Assembly (NCBI GenBank): GCA_022548915.1
Contig: JAKZES010000043.1
Coordinates: 1-48,035 of the forward strand
Length of the DNA: 48,035 nt
Origin: Verrucomicrobiaceae bacterium E54
Lineage (GTDB): Bacteria > Verrucomicrobiota > Verrucomicrobiia > Verrucomicrobiales > Akkermansiaceae
Reading direction: 5' to 3'
In this document: piece by piece, positions 25,825 to 33,907 of the stretch
Position numbering within the stretch: position 1 is the stretch's first letter
Layout of the letters: every line of letters begins with the position of its first letter
Notes under the pieces: model-generated
The model's database searches: none
Seen by the model: only the letters and a program-made list of their open reading frames with translations
Told to the model about the DNA's origin: nothing
Position numbers and translations under genes: made by a program

Positions 25825-26868
25825 GTGAACGCTGCCGCCGATGAAAGCAAGGACGCCGCCCTGTTGGGGGCCCTGCAGGAGTCGATTCCCTTCGTCCGCC
25901 GGCCCTTCGCGGCGATCGGGGAACGCTGCGGGCTGAGCGAATCGGAGACGCTCAACCGGATCGCGGCGCTGAAGGAGGAGCGGGTGATCCGGCAGATCAG
26001 CGCGATCTTCGACACCCGCAGCCTCGGCTACGCGTCGAGCCTGGTCGCCGCCCGGATCGCGCCGGAAAAGATCGAGTCCGCGGTGCAGGTGATCAACGCC
26101 CATCCCGGAGTCAGCCACAACTACCTGCGCAACCACGACTTCAACCTGTGGTACACGATCGCCGTTCCGCCGGACAGCCGGCTGGGGCTGGAGGGCACGG
26201 TGGATCGTCTCCACGAGCTTTCCGGGGCGGAGTCGACCCGCTTGCTGCCGACCCTCAAGCTCTTCAAGATCGGGGTCCGCTTCGATGTCGGGAACGAATC
26301 GAAGCCGGATGACCGCGCGGCACCCGCCTACACCGAGGCCAGCCGGCGGGAGAGCGATCCCTTGACCGGAGCGGAGATCGAGTTCGTGCGACTGATGCAG
26401 CGGGATCTGGAGCTGGTCCCCGAACCCTTCGTTGCGGTGGCCGGGACCCTCGGGATGGGGTTTGACGAGGCGGCGGCGATGCACGCCCGTTTTCTCGGAA
26501 ACGGCCGGATGCGGCGGTTTGCGGCGGTGCTTCACCACCGCAAGGCCGGTTTCCGGGCGAATGCGATGGGCGTCTGGGCCGGACCGCCGGACGATGCCGA
26601 GGCCCTGCAGCGCCTCGGCGAGCGGATGGCGGAGTTCCAGGCGGTGAGCCACTGCTACCAGCGACCGAGCTACCCGGACTGGCCCTACAACCTCTTCACC
26701 ATGGTCCACGGCAAGAGCGCCGGGGAGTGCGAGGCCACGCTCGATGCCATCGCGGCGGAAACCGGAATCCGTGAGCGCATGGCACTCTACTCGACCGAGG
26801 AATTCAAGAAGGTGCGGGTCCGCTACTTCACCGGGGAGGAACGGGCGTGGGAGGAGGATTTCAGGTAG
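25825..26868 (+). CDS. Fused siroheme decarboxylase (AhbA-AhbB/NirDL type)
   Basis: A 347-residue protein made of two Lrp/AsnC-like units. The first (about 1-165) has a winged-helix start (FAAIGERCGLSESETLNRIAAL), then SHNYLRNHDFNLWYTI. The second (about 175-347) repeats the plan and has SHCYQRPSYPDWPYNLFTMVHG. These H-N-Y-x-R and C-Y-x-R ... W-x-YNLF motifs are the haem-binding signatures of siroheme decarboxylase, which converts siroheme to didecarboxysiroheme for haem d1 or alternative haem synthesis. Usually the halves are separate genes. The start is GTG at 25825, as no in-frame ATG fits. No other haem or nitrite reductase gene is nearby. Confidence 0.88.
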   Translation: MNAAADESKDAALLGALQESIPFVRRPFAAIGERCGLSESETLNRIAALKEERVIRQISAIFDTRSLGYASSLVAARIAPEKIESAVQVINAHPGVSHNYLRNHDFNLWYTIAVPPDSRLGLEGTVDRLHELSGAESTRLLPTLKLFKIGVRFDVGNESKPDDRAAPAYTEASRRESDPLTGAEIEFVRLMQRDLELVPEPFVAVAGTLGMGFDEAAAMHARFLGNGRMRRFAAVLHHRKAGFRANAMGVWAGPPDDAEALQRLGERMAEFQAVSHCYQRPSYPDWPYNLFTMVHGKSAGECEATLDAIAAETGIRERMALYSTEEFKKVRVRYFTGEERAWEEDFR

Positions 26869-26935
26869 CCCGGGGCGGATTTTTCGCACAACCTTTGGTG
26901 TTGAGCGGTGTTCTATCTCTCATTGTGCTCCCCTT

Positions 26936-27910
26936 ATGAAACCGATCCGCTGCCTTCTTCTCGCTGTTTTCGCCCTGATGACGCCCGGTTTCGGAGCGGA
27001 TCTCGGGAAACTCCAGACCTCCTTCATGGCCCGCTACGACGAGGCCAATTCAACCCGCGACGAGCAACTCAAGCAGCTTGAGGCCAGCTACCTCGGTGCG
27101 CTGGAACGGCATCTGGAGAAGGTCAAGGCGAGCGGCGACCTCAAGGTCGTGGTGCCGGTGCGGGACGAGATCGAGGCGATGAAGGCAGCGCCGGATTCAT
27201 TGCCATCGCTCAAGGACGGGGCGGATGATGATTTGAAGGCCATGCGTGCGAAGTACGCGACCGCCCGCGACGGGGTGCTGCGCCAGCACGCCGGGACCTT
27301 GATCGAGCTTTCCGACAAGATGGAGGTGGCACTGCGGGCCGAGGAAAAGGAGCTGACCCGGGCGGGGAAGATCGATGATGCGCTCGCGGTCGAGCGGATG
27401 AGGGAGACCCTGGCGAAGGATGCCGGCATCCTCGCCGCCCGGGAACGGGCCGTCGCCGAGCCCAGTGCGGCGCTGGCGGGCAAGCCTGCGGAGTGGGAGT
27501 TGCTGCTCAAGCAGGGAATGAAGGTCGAGAAACAGGGCATGCATCCGGTGGGAACCCTGAGTGAGGTGGCCAAGGGCGGACGCGGTTTCTGGAGCCGCCT
27601 GCTGACGGGCGGGGATGAAGAGGATGCGGATGATGTCCTGGTCACCCCGTCACCAGCGCGCGTCTCGTTCAAGCCCGACCGGCCGGCGCGTGAGATCCGC
27701 GGCAAGGTCCGGCGGGCTTTTCCCGAAGTGACCGTGACCCTGCGGATCAAGGCGGATGGCAAGGAGGTGTTCGAGAAAACCCTCGATTGGGAGAACGACG
27801 AGGCCCGGATCGACGTCGAATTTGCCCCGGCAGGTGAGATCGAGATCGAGGCCGACGGGGATGGCCGGCGGGCGGCGTGGATTTACTGGACCGATTTCGA
27901 AAGCCGCTGA
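26936..27910 (+). CDS. Secreted coiled-coil protein of unknown function
   Basis: A 324-residue protein. ATG 26936 gives a signal peptide (MKPIRCLLLAVFALMTPGFGA). Residues about 22-195 are a long charged coiled-coil with heptad-like runs (TRDEQLKQLEASYLGALERHLEKVKASGD; VALRAEEKELTRAGKIDDALAVERMRETL). Residues about 240-324 form a beta-rich domain (EIRGKVRRAFPEVTVTLRIKADGKEVFEKTLDW), reminiscent of NPCBM-like carbohydrate-binding modules. A spacer with a Gly-rich/acidic patch links them. Such proteins are frequent in Verrucomicrobia; no function was recognised. Confidence 0.65.
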   Translation: MKPIRCLLLAVFALMTPGFGADLGKLQTSFMARYDEANSTRDEQLKQLEASYLGALERHLEKVKASGDLKVVVPVRDEIEAMKAAPDSLPSLKDGADDDLKAMRAKYATARDGVLRQHAGTLIELSDKMEVALRAEEKELTRAGKIDDALAVERMRETLAKDAGILAARERAVAEPSAALAGKPAEWELLLKQGMKVEKQGMHPVGTLSEVAKGGRGFWSRLLTGGDEEDADDVLVTPSPARVSFKPDRPAREIRGKVRRAFPEVTVTLRIKADGKEVFEKTLDWENDEARIDVEFAPAGEIEIEADGDGRRAAWIYWTDFESR

Positions 27911-28206
27911 GCACGGCGTCCTGTCGGTGCGCGGGTGTCACTGCAGCTTTTGGTCAGACGGGTCGGGGCAATGCCGAATGCCGAATGCCGAATGTCGTGT
28001 CAAAGGGAGAGGGGAAGGCCCTTGTTGAACCTTGAGGGCTGCTGGTGCGCTGTGAGCCGCAGGCACGCTCGACGATGGCGCCGGGATTCGTCGGTCGGTC
28101 GTCTTCTCCAAGCACTCCATTCGGCATTCGGGAATTAGGCATTCGAAATTCCTTCCGAGTGCCCTTGTTTTCCCGGGGAAACTTGCCACTCGTTCGGAAT
28201 GCGGCC
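27911..28206. other. Intergenic region with inverted GAATGCC arrays
   Basis: This gap separates two convergent genes. It holds a tandem array of ATGCCGA-type units at 27971-27996 and the inverse array (ATTCGGC units) at 28118-28152. Together they could form a large stem with the intervening sequence as loop. No RNA gene or convincing open frame was seen. Confidence 0.5.
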
Positions 28207-28893
28207 TCAGCGCTCTCCCGACTTCACGTCGACGAAGCGACGCCGCGACTCGAGCAGGTGCCGGTGCATCGCCGCGGCGGCCGGATCGGCCTGGCCGGCT
28301 TCGACGGCCTCGAGGATGCGGCGGTGCTGGTCGATGACGCCGTCGAACCAGTCGTCGTCGCCGCGGGTCGCCTGGGCATACTCGATGCAGCGCTTCTCGA
28401 GGGCCCCGAGGAGGGTGGAGTAGATCCGGTTGCCCGAGCCTTCGGCAATGGAGCGGTGGAAGGCGATGTCGGCCTTGGCGAAGGCGGCGCGGTCACCGAC
28501 GGCCCGTTCCATCTCGGCGAAGGCGGCACGGACCTTCTCCAAGGCCCGTTCACCCGCCCGGACGGCACTGAGTCGGGCGCATTCGCTCTCGATGACGATG
28601 CGGAAATCGATGAGTTCGTGGAAGTCGGCGTCTTCGGCCAGGGCGGAGTAGGTGCCAATCGCGCTGCCGAGGGCCTTCAGCGATGGAATCTCGATGAACG
28701 TGCCGGAGCCCTTGAGCGTGCGCAGCAGGCCCCGGCCCCGGAGTTGCTGGATCGCCTCGCGGATGACCGTGCGGCTGGCATCGAAGCGCTGGCACAGTTT
28801 TTCTTCCGAGGGCAAGCGCTCGCCCGGCGGGAGCCTGCCGGCGAGGATCTCGCGCTCGAGCTTGGTCGCGATGCTGGCGCTGAGGCGTTCCAT
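28207..28893 (-). CDS. FadR-subfamily GntR transcriptional regulator (FCD domain)
   Basis: A 228-residue repressor-type protein. The N-terminal winged helix carries LEREILAGRLPPGERLPSE and ASRTVIREAIQQLRGRGLL (about 10-65), followed by an FCD ligand-binding domain with metal-site residues in the order ADIAFHRSI, DQHRRIL and MHRHL. Such regulators bind small organic acids. It is transcribed away from the fabG operon starting at 29090, so it may control that operon through the shared 196-bp upstream region; this is inference from layout only. Confidence 0.88.
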   Translation of the reverse strand: MERLSASIATKLEREILAGRLPPGERLPSEEKLCQRFDASRTVIREAIQQLRGRGLLRTLKGSGTFIEIPSLKALGSAIGTYSALAEDADFHELIDFRIVIESECARLSAVRAGERALEKVRAAFAEMERAVGDRAAFAKADIAFHRSIAEGSGNRIYSTLLGALEKRCIEYAQATRGDDDWFDGVIDQHRRILEAVEAGQADPAAAAMHRHLLESRRRFVDVKSGER

Positions 28894-29004
28894 CCGGGCA
28901 AAGTGTCGGGCGAGAATCGGGAAGCGGGAAGCGGAAAGGCAGGGAAGCGCCGGCGTCCCGCCGGCATTGGTGGGCGTGGCGGTGGTCGTATCCCGTTCGC
29001 TGCG

Positions 29005-29053
29005 CCGAAGCCGGAGCTTCTGCGATCACTCGCAAAGCAGAGCTTTGCGCCAC
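29005..29053 (+). repeat. REP-like hairpin repeat, family R3, copy 2
   Basis: A first hairpin GAAGC-CGGA-GCTTC (about 29007-29020) is followed by TCGCAAAGC-AGA-GCTTTGCGCCAC. The second hairpin matches the 25747-25771 one with compensatory stem changes. It lies in the divergent gap between the GntR gene and fabG. Confidence 0.65.
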
Positions 29054-29089
29054 GCTTGCCAAGTGGTCCATCGCGGCAAGGATGGGGGC

Positions 29090-29815
29090 GTGAGAAGCAT
29101 TCTGGTCACCGGCGGCAACGGCGGGCTCGGTCTGGGGATCGGGCGGTATTTTCTGGAAAAGGATCCCGAGGCCCGCGTGTGGCTGGGGGTGCGGTCGCGC
29201 CGGGAGGCCGCCGAGGCATTGGCGGCGGAGTTCGACGGACGCTGCCGCCTGGTCGATCTCGAGGTGACCTCGCGCGAGGCCTGGGAGGCGGCCGTCGCGA
29301 CCATCGTCGATGCCGATGGCCGCATCGATGTGCTGGTGAACAACGCCGGCATGCACCGCGACGCCCTGCTGGCGACCATGGAGGACGACGCCTGGGATTC
29401 GGTGCTCTCAAGCAACCTCGACTCGGTCTTCCTCGGCTGCCGGGCGGTCATCCGGCCAATGATGGGCAACCGCTTCGGGCGCATCATCAACATCGCCTCC
29501 CTGAGCGCCGTGCTGCCGCCGGCCGGGCAGACCAACTACGCCGCCGCAAAGGCCGGGGTCTTGGCCTTGTCGCAGACGCTGGCGAAGGAGGTCGGCCGGG
29601 CCGGGATCACGGTCAACTCGGTGCTCCCGGGCTACATCGAGACCGAGGCGCTGGGCCACATGGATGCCGAAGCCGCCAAGCGGGCCCGGGCAGGCATCCC
29701 GATGCGGCGCTTCGGCAAGCCGGAGGAGGTGGCCGCGGCGGTCTTCTTTCTCGCTTGTCAGGATGCAGGCTACGTCACAGGTTGCGCCATCAAGATCGAC
29801 GGCGGAATTTTCTGA
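29090..29815 (+). CDS. fabG: 3-oxoacyl-ACP reductase-like short-chain dehydrogenase
   Basis: A 241-residue SDR enzyme. The GTG at 29090 is chosen because the Rossmann fold starts at once (ILVTGGNGGLGLGIGR); no in-frame ATG fits. Catalytic residues seen are N109, S137 or S139, Y150 and K154 (NYAAAKAG), with NNAG at 84-87 and the late GYIETEA and GCAIKIDGG. All match FabG, which reduces 3-oxoacyl-ACP with NADPH. It is 19 bases ahead of an acyl carrier protein, supporting an acyl-ACP substrate. It is the first gene of a five-gene operon with no condensing enzyme. Confidence 0.88.
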   Translation: MRSILVTGGNGGLGLGIGRYFLEKDPEARVWLGVRSRREAAEALAAEFDGRCRLVDLEVTSREAWEAAVATIVDADGRIDVLVNNAGMHRDALLATMEDDAWDSVLSSNLDSVFLGCRAVIRPMMGNRFGRIINIASLSAVLPPAGQTNYAAAKAGVLALSQTLAKEVGRAGITVNSVLPGYIETEALGHMDAEAAKRARAGIPMRRFGKPEEVAAAVFFLACQDAGYVTGCAIKIDGGIF

Positions 29816-29834
29816 GGATCACGGAATTACGACC

Positions 29835-30089
29835 ATGTCAGACGGAGCGGAACTGCGGCAGAAAATCAAGGAAGTGATGGTCGAGGAGTTGATGCTCGAC
29901 TTCGAACCCGAGGAGATCGGCGACGACACGCCGATCTTCGGGGCGGAGGGCCTGGGCCTTGATTCGGTGGACGCGCTGCAACTGGTGGTGGCGATCGAGA
30001 AGCATTTCGGCCTCAAGGTCGGCGACGCGGAGAAGGCGAAGGAGGTCCTCCGGAGTGTCGAAACCATCGCCAAGGCCATCGAAGGCTGA
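29835..30089 (+). CDS. Acyl carrier protein
   Basis: An 84-residue acidic protein. The phosphopantetheine attachment site is S44 in LGLDSVDALQLV; the helix-II sequence and the FGLKVGD and EVLRSVETIAKAI segments are those of ACPs. Being second in a specialised operon (after fabG, before a flippase-like protein) suggests a dedicated rather than the housekeeping ACP, but this is not provable here. Confidence 0.92.
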   Translation: MSDGAELRQKIKEVMVEELMLDFEPEEIGDDTPIFGAEGLGLDSVDALQLVVAIEKHFGLKVGDAEKAKEVLRSVETIAKAIEG

Positions 30090-30114
30090 GCGCCGCGGCG
30101 ATGGATCGAGGGCG

Positions 30115-31119
30115 ATGAAGAAGTGGCTGCTGTTCGCCCTCAAGCTGGTGTTGACCGCCGCCTGCCTCTGGTGGGCGTTGAGGGGGGAGAATTTCAGGGA
30201 CTCGATCCTCGCCCGTCCGTCGGAACTCGGATGGCAATGGCTGGTGCCGGGGATCGCGCTGGCCGGAGTGACCGTGTTTCTCACCGCCCTGCGCCTGTGG
30301 CTGCTGCTGGCCGCGGCCGGCGTCCGCGTGTCCTTGTGGCGGGCGACCGAGCTGACCCTCATCGGCAATCTCTTCAACCTCGCGGCCGTCGGCGGTCTCG
30401 GCGGTGATGCGGCCCGGATCATTCTACTGATCCGCGATCACCCGGAACGGAAGATGGCGGTCACCATGACGGTGATGTTCGACCACCTGGTCGGCTTCGT
30501 GGCGATGGCGCTGGTCTTCTTCATGCTGACGGCCGGGCGTTTCGACGCGCTGGCGAGCCAGAGCGTGGAAACGAAGGCGATCATGAGGTTTGCGTGGGTC
30601 TTCTTCATCGGCGGCATGCTCTTCGTCACCACGCTGTTCGTCCTTTCCTATCCGTCGGTGCACGCCCGGATCCACGGCCGGGCGAAGGAGGGGCGCTTTG
30701 CGTTTCTCCGGCGGTTCCCGGAGATCTACGACATGTATCGGAAGGACTGGCCGCGCGCGCTGACCTCGCTGCTGGTGGCCATCGTGATGTTGCCGATCTT
30801 CTACGCCACCACCTGGTGCGGTGCGCGGGCGGCGGGTTCGGAAGTCGGACTGGAGCCGGTGCTGGTGGCGATGCCGGTGAGCGACATGCTCGGTGCCCTG
30901 CCGCTCTCGATCGCCGGTCTCGGGGTGCGGGAGGCGTCGCTGAAGGTGCTGATGGAAGACCTGACCGGCATGGCGCCCGACATCGCGGTGGCGGCCGGGT
31001 TGATCGGATTCTTCTGCTCGCTGGTCTGGGCCTTGGTCGGCGGGTTGCTGTTCCTCAACCCGCGGGATCGGGTCAAGGTCTCGGAGATCAAGGAACTCAA
31101 TGCCGGGAGTCATGTCTGA
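30115..31119 (+). CDS. Lysylphosphatidylglycerol synthase/UPF0104-like membrane protein
   Basis: A 334-residue integral membrane protein with about eight hydrophobic segments. It matches the flippase-like half of lysylphosphatidylglycerol synthases (LPG_synthase_TM): ALRLWLLLAAAGV, GNLFNLAAVGGLGGDAARIILL, then the conserved LPLSIAGLGVREA near residue 270. There is no catalytic aminoacyl-transferase domain. Proteins of this type are thought to move or handle lipids across the membrane. The start at 30115 is 25 bases after the ACP stop; the end overlaps the patatin gene by 8 bases. Confidence 0.82.
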   Translation: MKKWLLFALKLVLTAACLWWALRGENFRDSILARPSELGWQWLVPGIALAGVTVFLTALRLWLLLAAAGVRVSLWRATELTLIGNLFNLAAVGGLGGDAARIILLIRDHPERKMAVTMTVMFDHLVGFVAMALVFFMLTAGRFDALASQSVETKAIMRFAWVFFIGGMLFVTTLFVLSYPSVHARIHGRAKEGRFAFLRRFPEIYDMYRKDWPRALTSLLVAIVMLPIFYATTWCGARAAGSEVGLEPVLVAMPVSDMLGALPLSIAGLGVREASLKVLMEDLTGMAPDIAVAAGLIGFFCSLVWALVGGLLFLNPRDRVKVSEIKELNAGSHV

Positions 31120-31930
31120 AGCGCGCACCGCGATCTGCCTGGCCTCGTCGATGCTCGGCCACTACGCCCACTGCGGATTTCTCAATGAACTCGGGAGGCA
31201 CGGCATCCGCCCGTGCCGCATCGCCGGGGCCTCGGCCGGCGCGCTGGCGGGGGCGCTGTGGGCGGGGGGGCTGCGCGGCGAGGATCTGGAGAGGGAGATC
31301 AACAGCCTGTCGTTTCGCCGGGCGTTCTTCGATCTGGGCGTGTTGCTGCGGCTGCCGGGAGTCCTGACCTGGAGCTATGCCAACGGTATCTTCGGCGGCA
31401 CCCGGATGCGCAAGCGCCTCGGCCGGCTGATCGGCGACCGGCGTCTGGAGGCGATCACGGATCCCTCCCTTGAGGTGGCGGTGGCCAACCTTTCGCGCCG
31501 GAGCGGGGAGGTTCGACGCGAGGGGCCTCTCGTCGAGTTGGTGTTGGCGAGCATGTCGATGCCGGTCCTTTACCGTCCCCGGCTCGTCGACGGCGAATGG
31601 CTGGCGGATGGCGGGGTTTCCGATGCCATTCCGTTCAGTCACTGGCTCGACGACCCCGGGGTGGACCGGATCCTGGTGCACGAGATCGATTATCCGCTGG
31701 AGCGGTCGCAGCGGATGTCGCTGGCGGAAGTGGTCGGCTGTTGCCACACGATTCCGAACTCCGAACTGAAGCGCAGGCGGCGGCAGGACGCCGAGGCTTC
31801 GGGGAAGGAAATCGTCTTTCTCACCACCCGCTTGCCGCAGCCGAAGGCACTCCACGGTTCCAAATCGGCGAGGAGGATGATTGAGTCGGGGAAGGAAACG
31901 GCGCGGCAGTGGGCGAAGTCCACCGATTGA
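31112..31930 (+). CDS. Patatin-like phospholipase
   Basis: A 272-residue acyl hydrolase. The nucleophile elbow is G39-A-S41-A-G43 and the second dyad member is D166 in LADGGVSDAIPF, the Ser/Asp pair of patatins. The glycine-rich oxyanion loop usual near the N-terminus (G-G-G-x-R/K-G) is replaced by LASSMLGHYAH, a variant subfamily trait that may change catalysis. The chosen ATG overlaps the upstream gene by 8 bases; another in-frame ATG lies 12 bases upstream. Likely acts on membrane lipids or acyl products of the operon. Confidence 0.82.
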   Translation: MSEARTAICLASSMLGHYAHCGFLNELGRHGIRPCRIAGASAGALAGALWAGGLRGEDLEREINSLSFRRAFFDLGVLLRLPGVLTWSYANGIFGGTRMRKRLGRLIGDRRLEAITDPSLEVAVANLSRRSGEVRREGPLVELVLASMSMPVLYRPRLVDGEWLADGGVSDAIPFSHWLDDPGVDRILVHEIDYPLERSQRMSLAEVVGCCHTIPNSELKRRRRQDAEASGKEIVFLTTRLPQPKALHGSKSARRMIESGKETARQWAKSTD

Positions 31931-31961
31931 GGCCGGACGTTTCGCCACGAGAATTCCAGTG

Positions 31962-32636
31962 ATGTCCCGTCCGCTCCAAGCCCTGCTCCTGCTCCTGCCC
32001 GTGCCGTCGCTCGGGGTGCTGGCGGGGATGTTCTGGTGGCCGGAGTCGGGGGTCGGGCAGGTGCTTTTCGGGCTCTCGAAACTGTGGATCGTGGCCCTGC
32101 CGGCGATCTGGTACCGCTTCGTCGAAAGGAAGCCGTGGAGCCGGTCGCCGGCGGAGCACGGGGGCTTCGGTCCGGCGGTGGCCAGCGGTGTCGCAGTTTC
32201 CCTGCTGATCTTCGGCGCTTATTTCCTGGTCCGCCCGTTTGGCTGGATCGACTCCGGAATGATCCGGGAGCGCGCCGAACTCACGGGCCTGGCGAACCCG
32301 GTCGTGTTCATCGGCGCCGCGATCTACTGGATCACGGTGAATTCGTTGGTGGAGGAATACGTGTGGCGCTGGTTCGTGTTCCGCCAGTTCGAGAAGCTGA
32401 TCGGCGGCAAGGCGGCGGTGGTGGCATCGGCCTTCGGCTTCACCCTGCATCACATCTTCGCGCTGTGGGCGCAGTTCGACTGGAGGGTCACGGCGCTGGC
32501 CTCGCTCGGTGTTTTCGTCGGGGGCCTGCTGTGGAGCTGGCTCTACCTGCGTTACCGTTCGGTATGGCCCTGCTGGGTCAGCCACGCGATCGTCGACGTC
32601 CCGATCTTTGTGATCGGCTGGTGGCTGATTTTCTGA
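31962..32636 (+). CDS. CPBP-family intramembrane metalloprotease (Rce1-like)
   Basis: A 224-residue membrane protein with about six hydrophobic segments. The family motifs are present: EEYVWRW (E-E-x-x-x-R), FTLHHIFAL and SHAIVD, supplying the Glu and His residues of the intramembrane active site. Bacterial CPBP proteins process prenylated or bacteriocin-like peptides or serve as immunity proteins. The start was set at ATG 31962, 31 bases after the patatin stop; a longer frame upstream lacks features. Confidence 0.87.
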   Translation: MSRPLQALLLLLPVPSLGVLAGMFWWPESGVGQVLFGLSKLWIVALPAIWYRFVERKPWSRSPAEHGGFGPAVASGVAVSLLIFGAYFLVRPFGWIDSGMIRERAELTGLANPVVFIGAAIYWITVNSLVEEYVWRWFVFRQFEKLIGGKAAVVASAFGFTLHHIFALWAQFDWRVTALASLGVFVGGLLWSWLYLRYRSVWPCWVSHAIVDVPIFVIGWWLIF

Positions 32637-32647
32637 GGATTTGGACC

Positions 32648-32811
32648 GCGGAGGCGTGCCTCCGCTTTTCGAGTTGTCGGTATCCATGGTGTCGCCATCG
32701 GAATCTGCGAGGTGAGACCTGTTCCACCGGCTTTCCCGGATTCGTGATGATGATGGGAGCTCTCCATGCCGGTCGGTGGTTCCCCAAGCGGCGGCAAGCC
32801 ACCGCACTCCA
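32648..32811. repeat. Two palindromes bracketing the gap before the GT4 gene (family R4)
   Basis: A near-perfect 18-base palindrome, GCGGAGGC-GT-GCCTCCGC, is at 32648-32665, and a second hairpin (GCGGCGGCAAGCCACCGC) at about 32789-32806. They sit at either end of the 212-bp gap between the CPBP and glycosyltransferase genes. The left one follows the operon stop closely and could end transcription, since CTTTT follows it. Confidence 0.45.
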
Positions 32812-32848
32812 ACGTTGAAGTTCGTGCCGTCCCTGTTTTGCTCGGCCG

Positions 32849-33907
32849 ATGGGTCTTCCGAAGGTGCTGATGCTGGGATGGGAGTATCCGCCGAAAATCA
32901 CCGGCGGCCTCGGGGTGGCCTGTGCGGCGCTGGCCGGGGCGCTCCGCGACAAGGTCGACCTGACCGTCCGCCTTCCCGACGGCGACACGGGCGATGCCTA
33001 CGGCGGGGGACGGGACTACGAGGGCGATCTGCTGCGCCAGGTGCAGGCCTTCGCCGGCACCGGACACGACGGCGATTTCGACCTCATCCACGCCCACGAC
33101 TGGCTGACGGTGCCGGCGGCGATGGAACTCGCCCGGAAGCGGGGGCTTCCGATCGTGCTGCACCTCCACTCGCTGGAACTCGATCGATCGGAGCAGCGCA
33201 ACCGCATCTTCCTGATCGAGCGCGCCGGCATGCGGGCGGCCGAACGGGTGATCGCCGTTAGCCGCTACACCGCCGCACGCTGCGAGCGGTACTACCGGAT
33301 CCCCGCCCACAAGATCGCGGTGGTGCCCAACGGGGTGGGCACCCCGCCGCGGCCCGGGACGGCCGGGCGGCGCTGCAAGGTCCTGTTCGTCGGTCGGATG
33401 ACACCGCAGAAGGCACCGCAGGACTTCGTGCGGATGGCCGCGCTCGTGGCCGGCGGATTGCCGCAGGCGGAGTTTGCCATGGTGGGCAGCGGGGAGCTGC
33501 TGGAGGAGGTCAAGCGGCTCGCCGCCGATGAGGGAATCGCAGACCGAATCCGTTTTCCCGGCTTCCTGAGTCGGAGCGCGGTGATGGCGGAACTGGCGGA
33601 CGCTTCCGTCCTGTGTCTGCCGTCGAAGTCCGAGCCCTTCGGGCTGGTGGCCCTCGAGGCGGCGGCGCACGGCGTGCCGGCGGTGGTGACCGACCACTGC
33701 GGCGTTGCCGAGGTCCTTTCGTCGGCCCGGGTCGTCCCCGTCGGCGATGTCGCCGCCATGGCCGGGGCGGTGTCGGCACTGCTGCGTGCTCCCGGGTTGC
33801 GTGATTCCCTCGGAAACCAGGCGCGCGACGAGACCGGGCGGGCAAGCTGGCAACGCGCCGCCGAGCGCGTGCTGGCGGTCTACCACGAGGTGCTCGCCAC
33901 CCGCTGA
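32849..33907 (+). CDS. Family 4 glycosyltransferase
   Basis: A 352-residue GT-B fold enzyme. The N-terminus (LMLGWEYPPKITGGLGVACAALAGAL) has the Gly-rich loop of glycogen synthase-like and GT4 enzymes; the middle has HAHDWLTVPAAMEL and ERVIAVSRYTA; the C-terminal half has LFVGRMTPQKAPQDFV and SKSEPFGLVALEAAAHGVPAVVT, with the E-x7-E nucleotide-sugar motif. Donor and acceptor are unknown. Cytoplasmic. It stands alone between repeats. Confidence 0.88.
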   Translation: MGLPKVLMLGWEYPPKITGGLGVACAALAGALRDKVDLTVRLPDGDTGDAYGGGRDYEGDLLRQVQAFAGTGHDGDFDLIHAHDWLTVPAAMELARKRGLPIVLHLHSLELDRSEQRNRIFLIERAGMRAAERVIAVSRYTAARCERYYRIPAHKIAVVPNGVGTPPRPGTAGRRCKVLFVGRMTPQKAPQDFVRMAALVAGGLPQAEFAMVGSGELLEEVKRLAADEGIADRIRFPGFLSRSAVMAELADASVLCLPSKSEPFGLVALEAAAHGVPAVVTDHCGVAEVLSSARVVPVGDVAAMAGAVSALLRAPGLRDSLGNQARDETGRASWQRAAERVLAVYHEVLATR

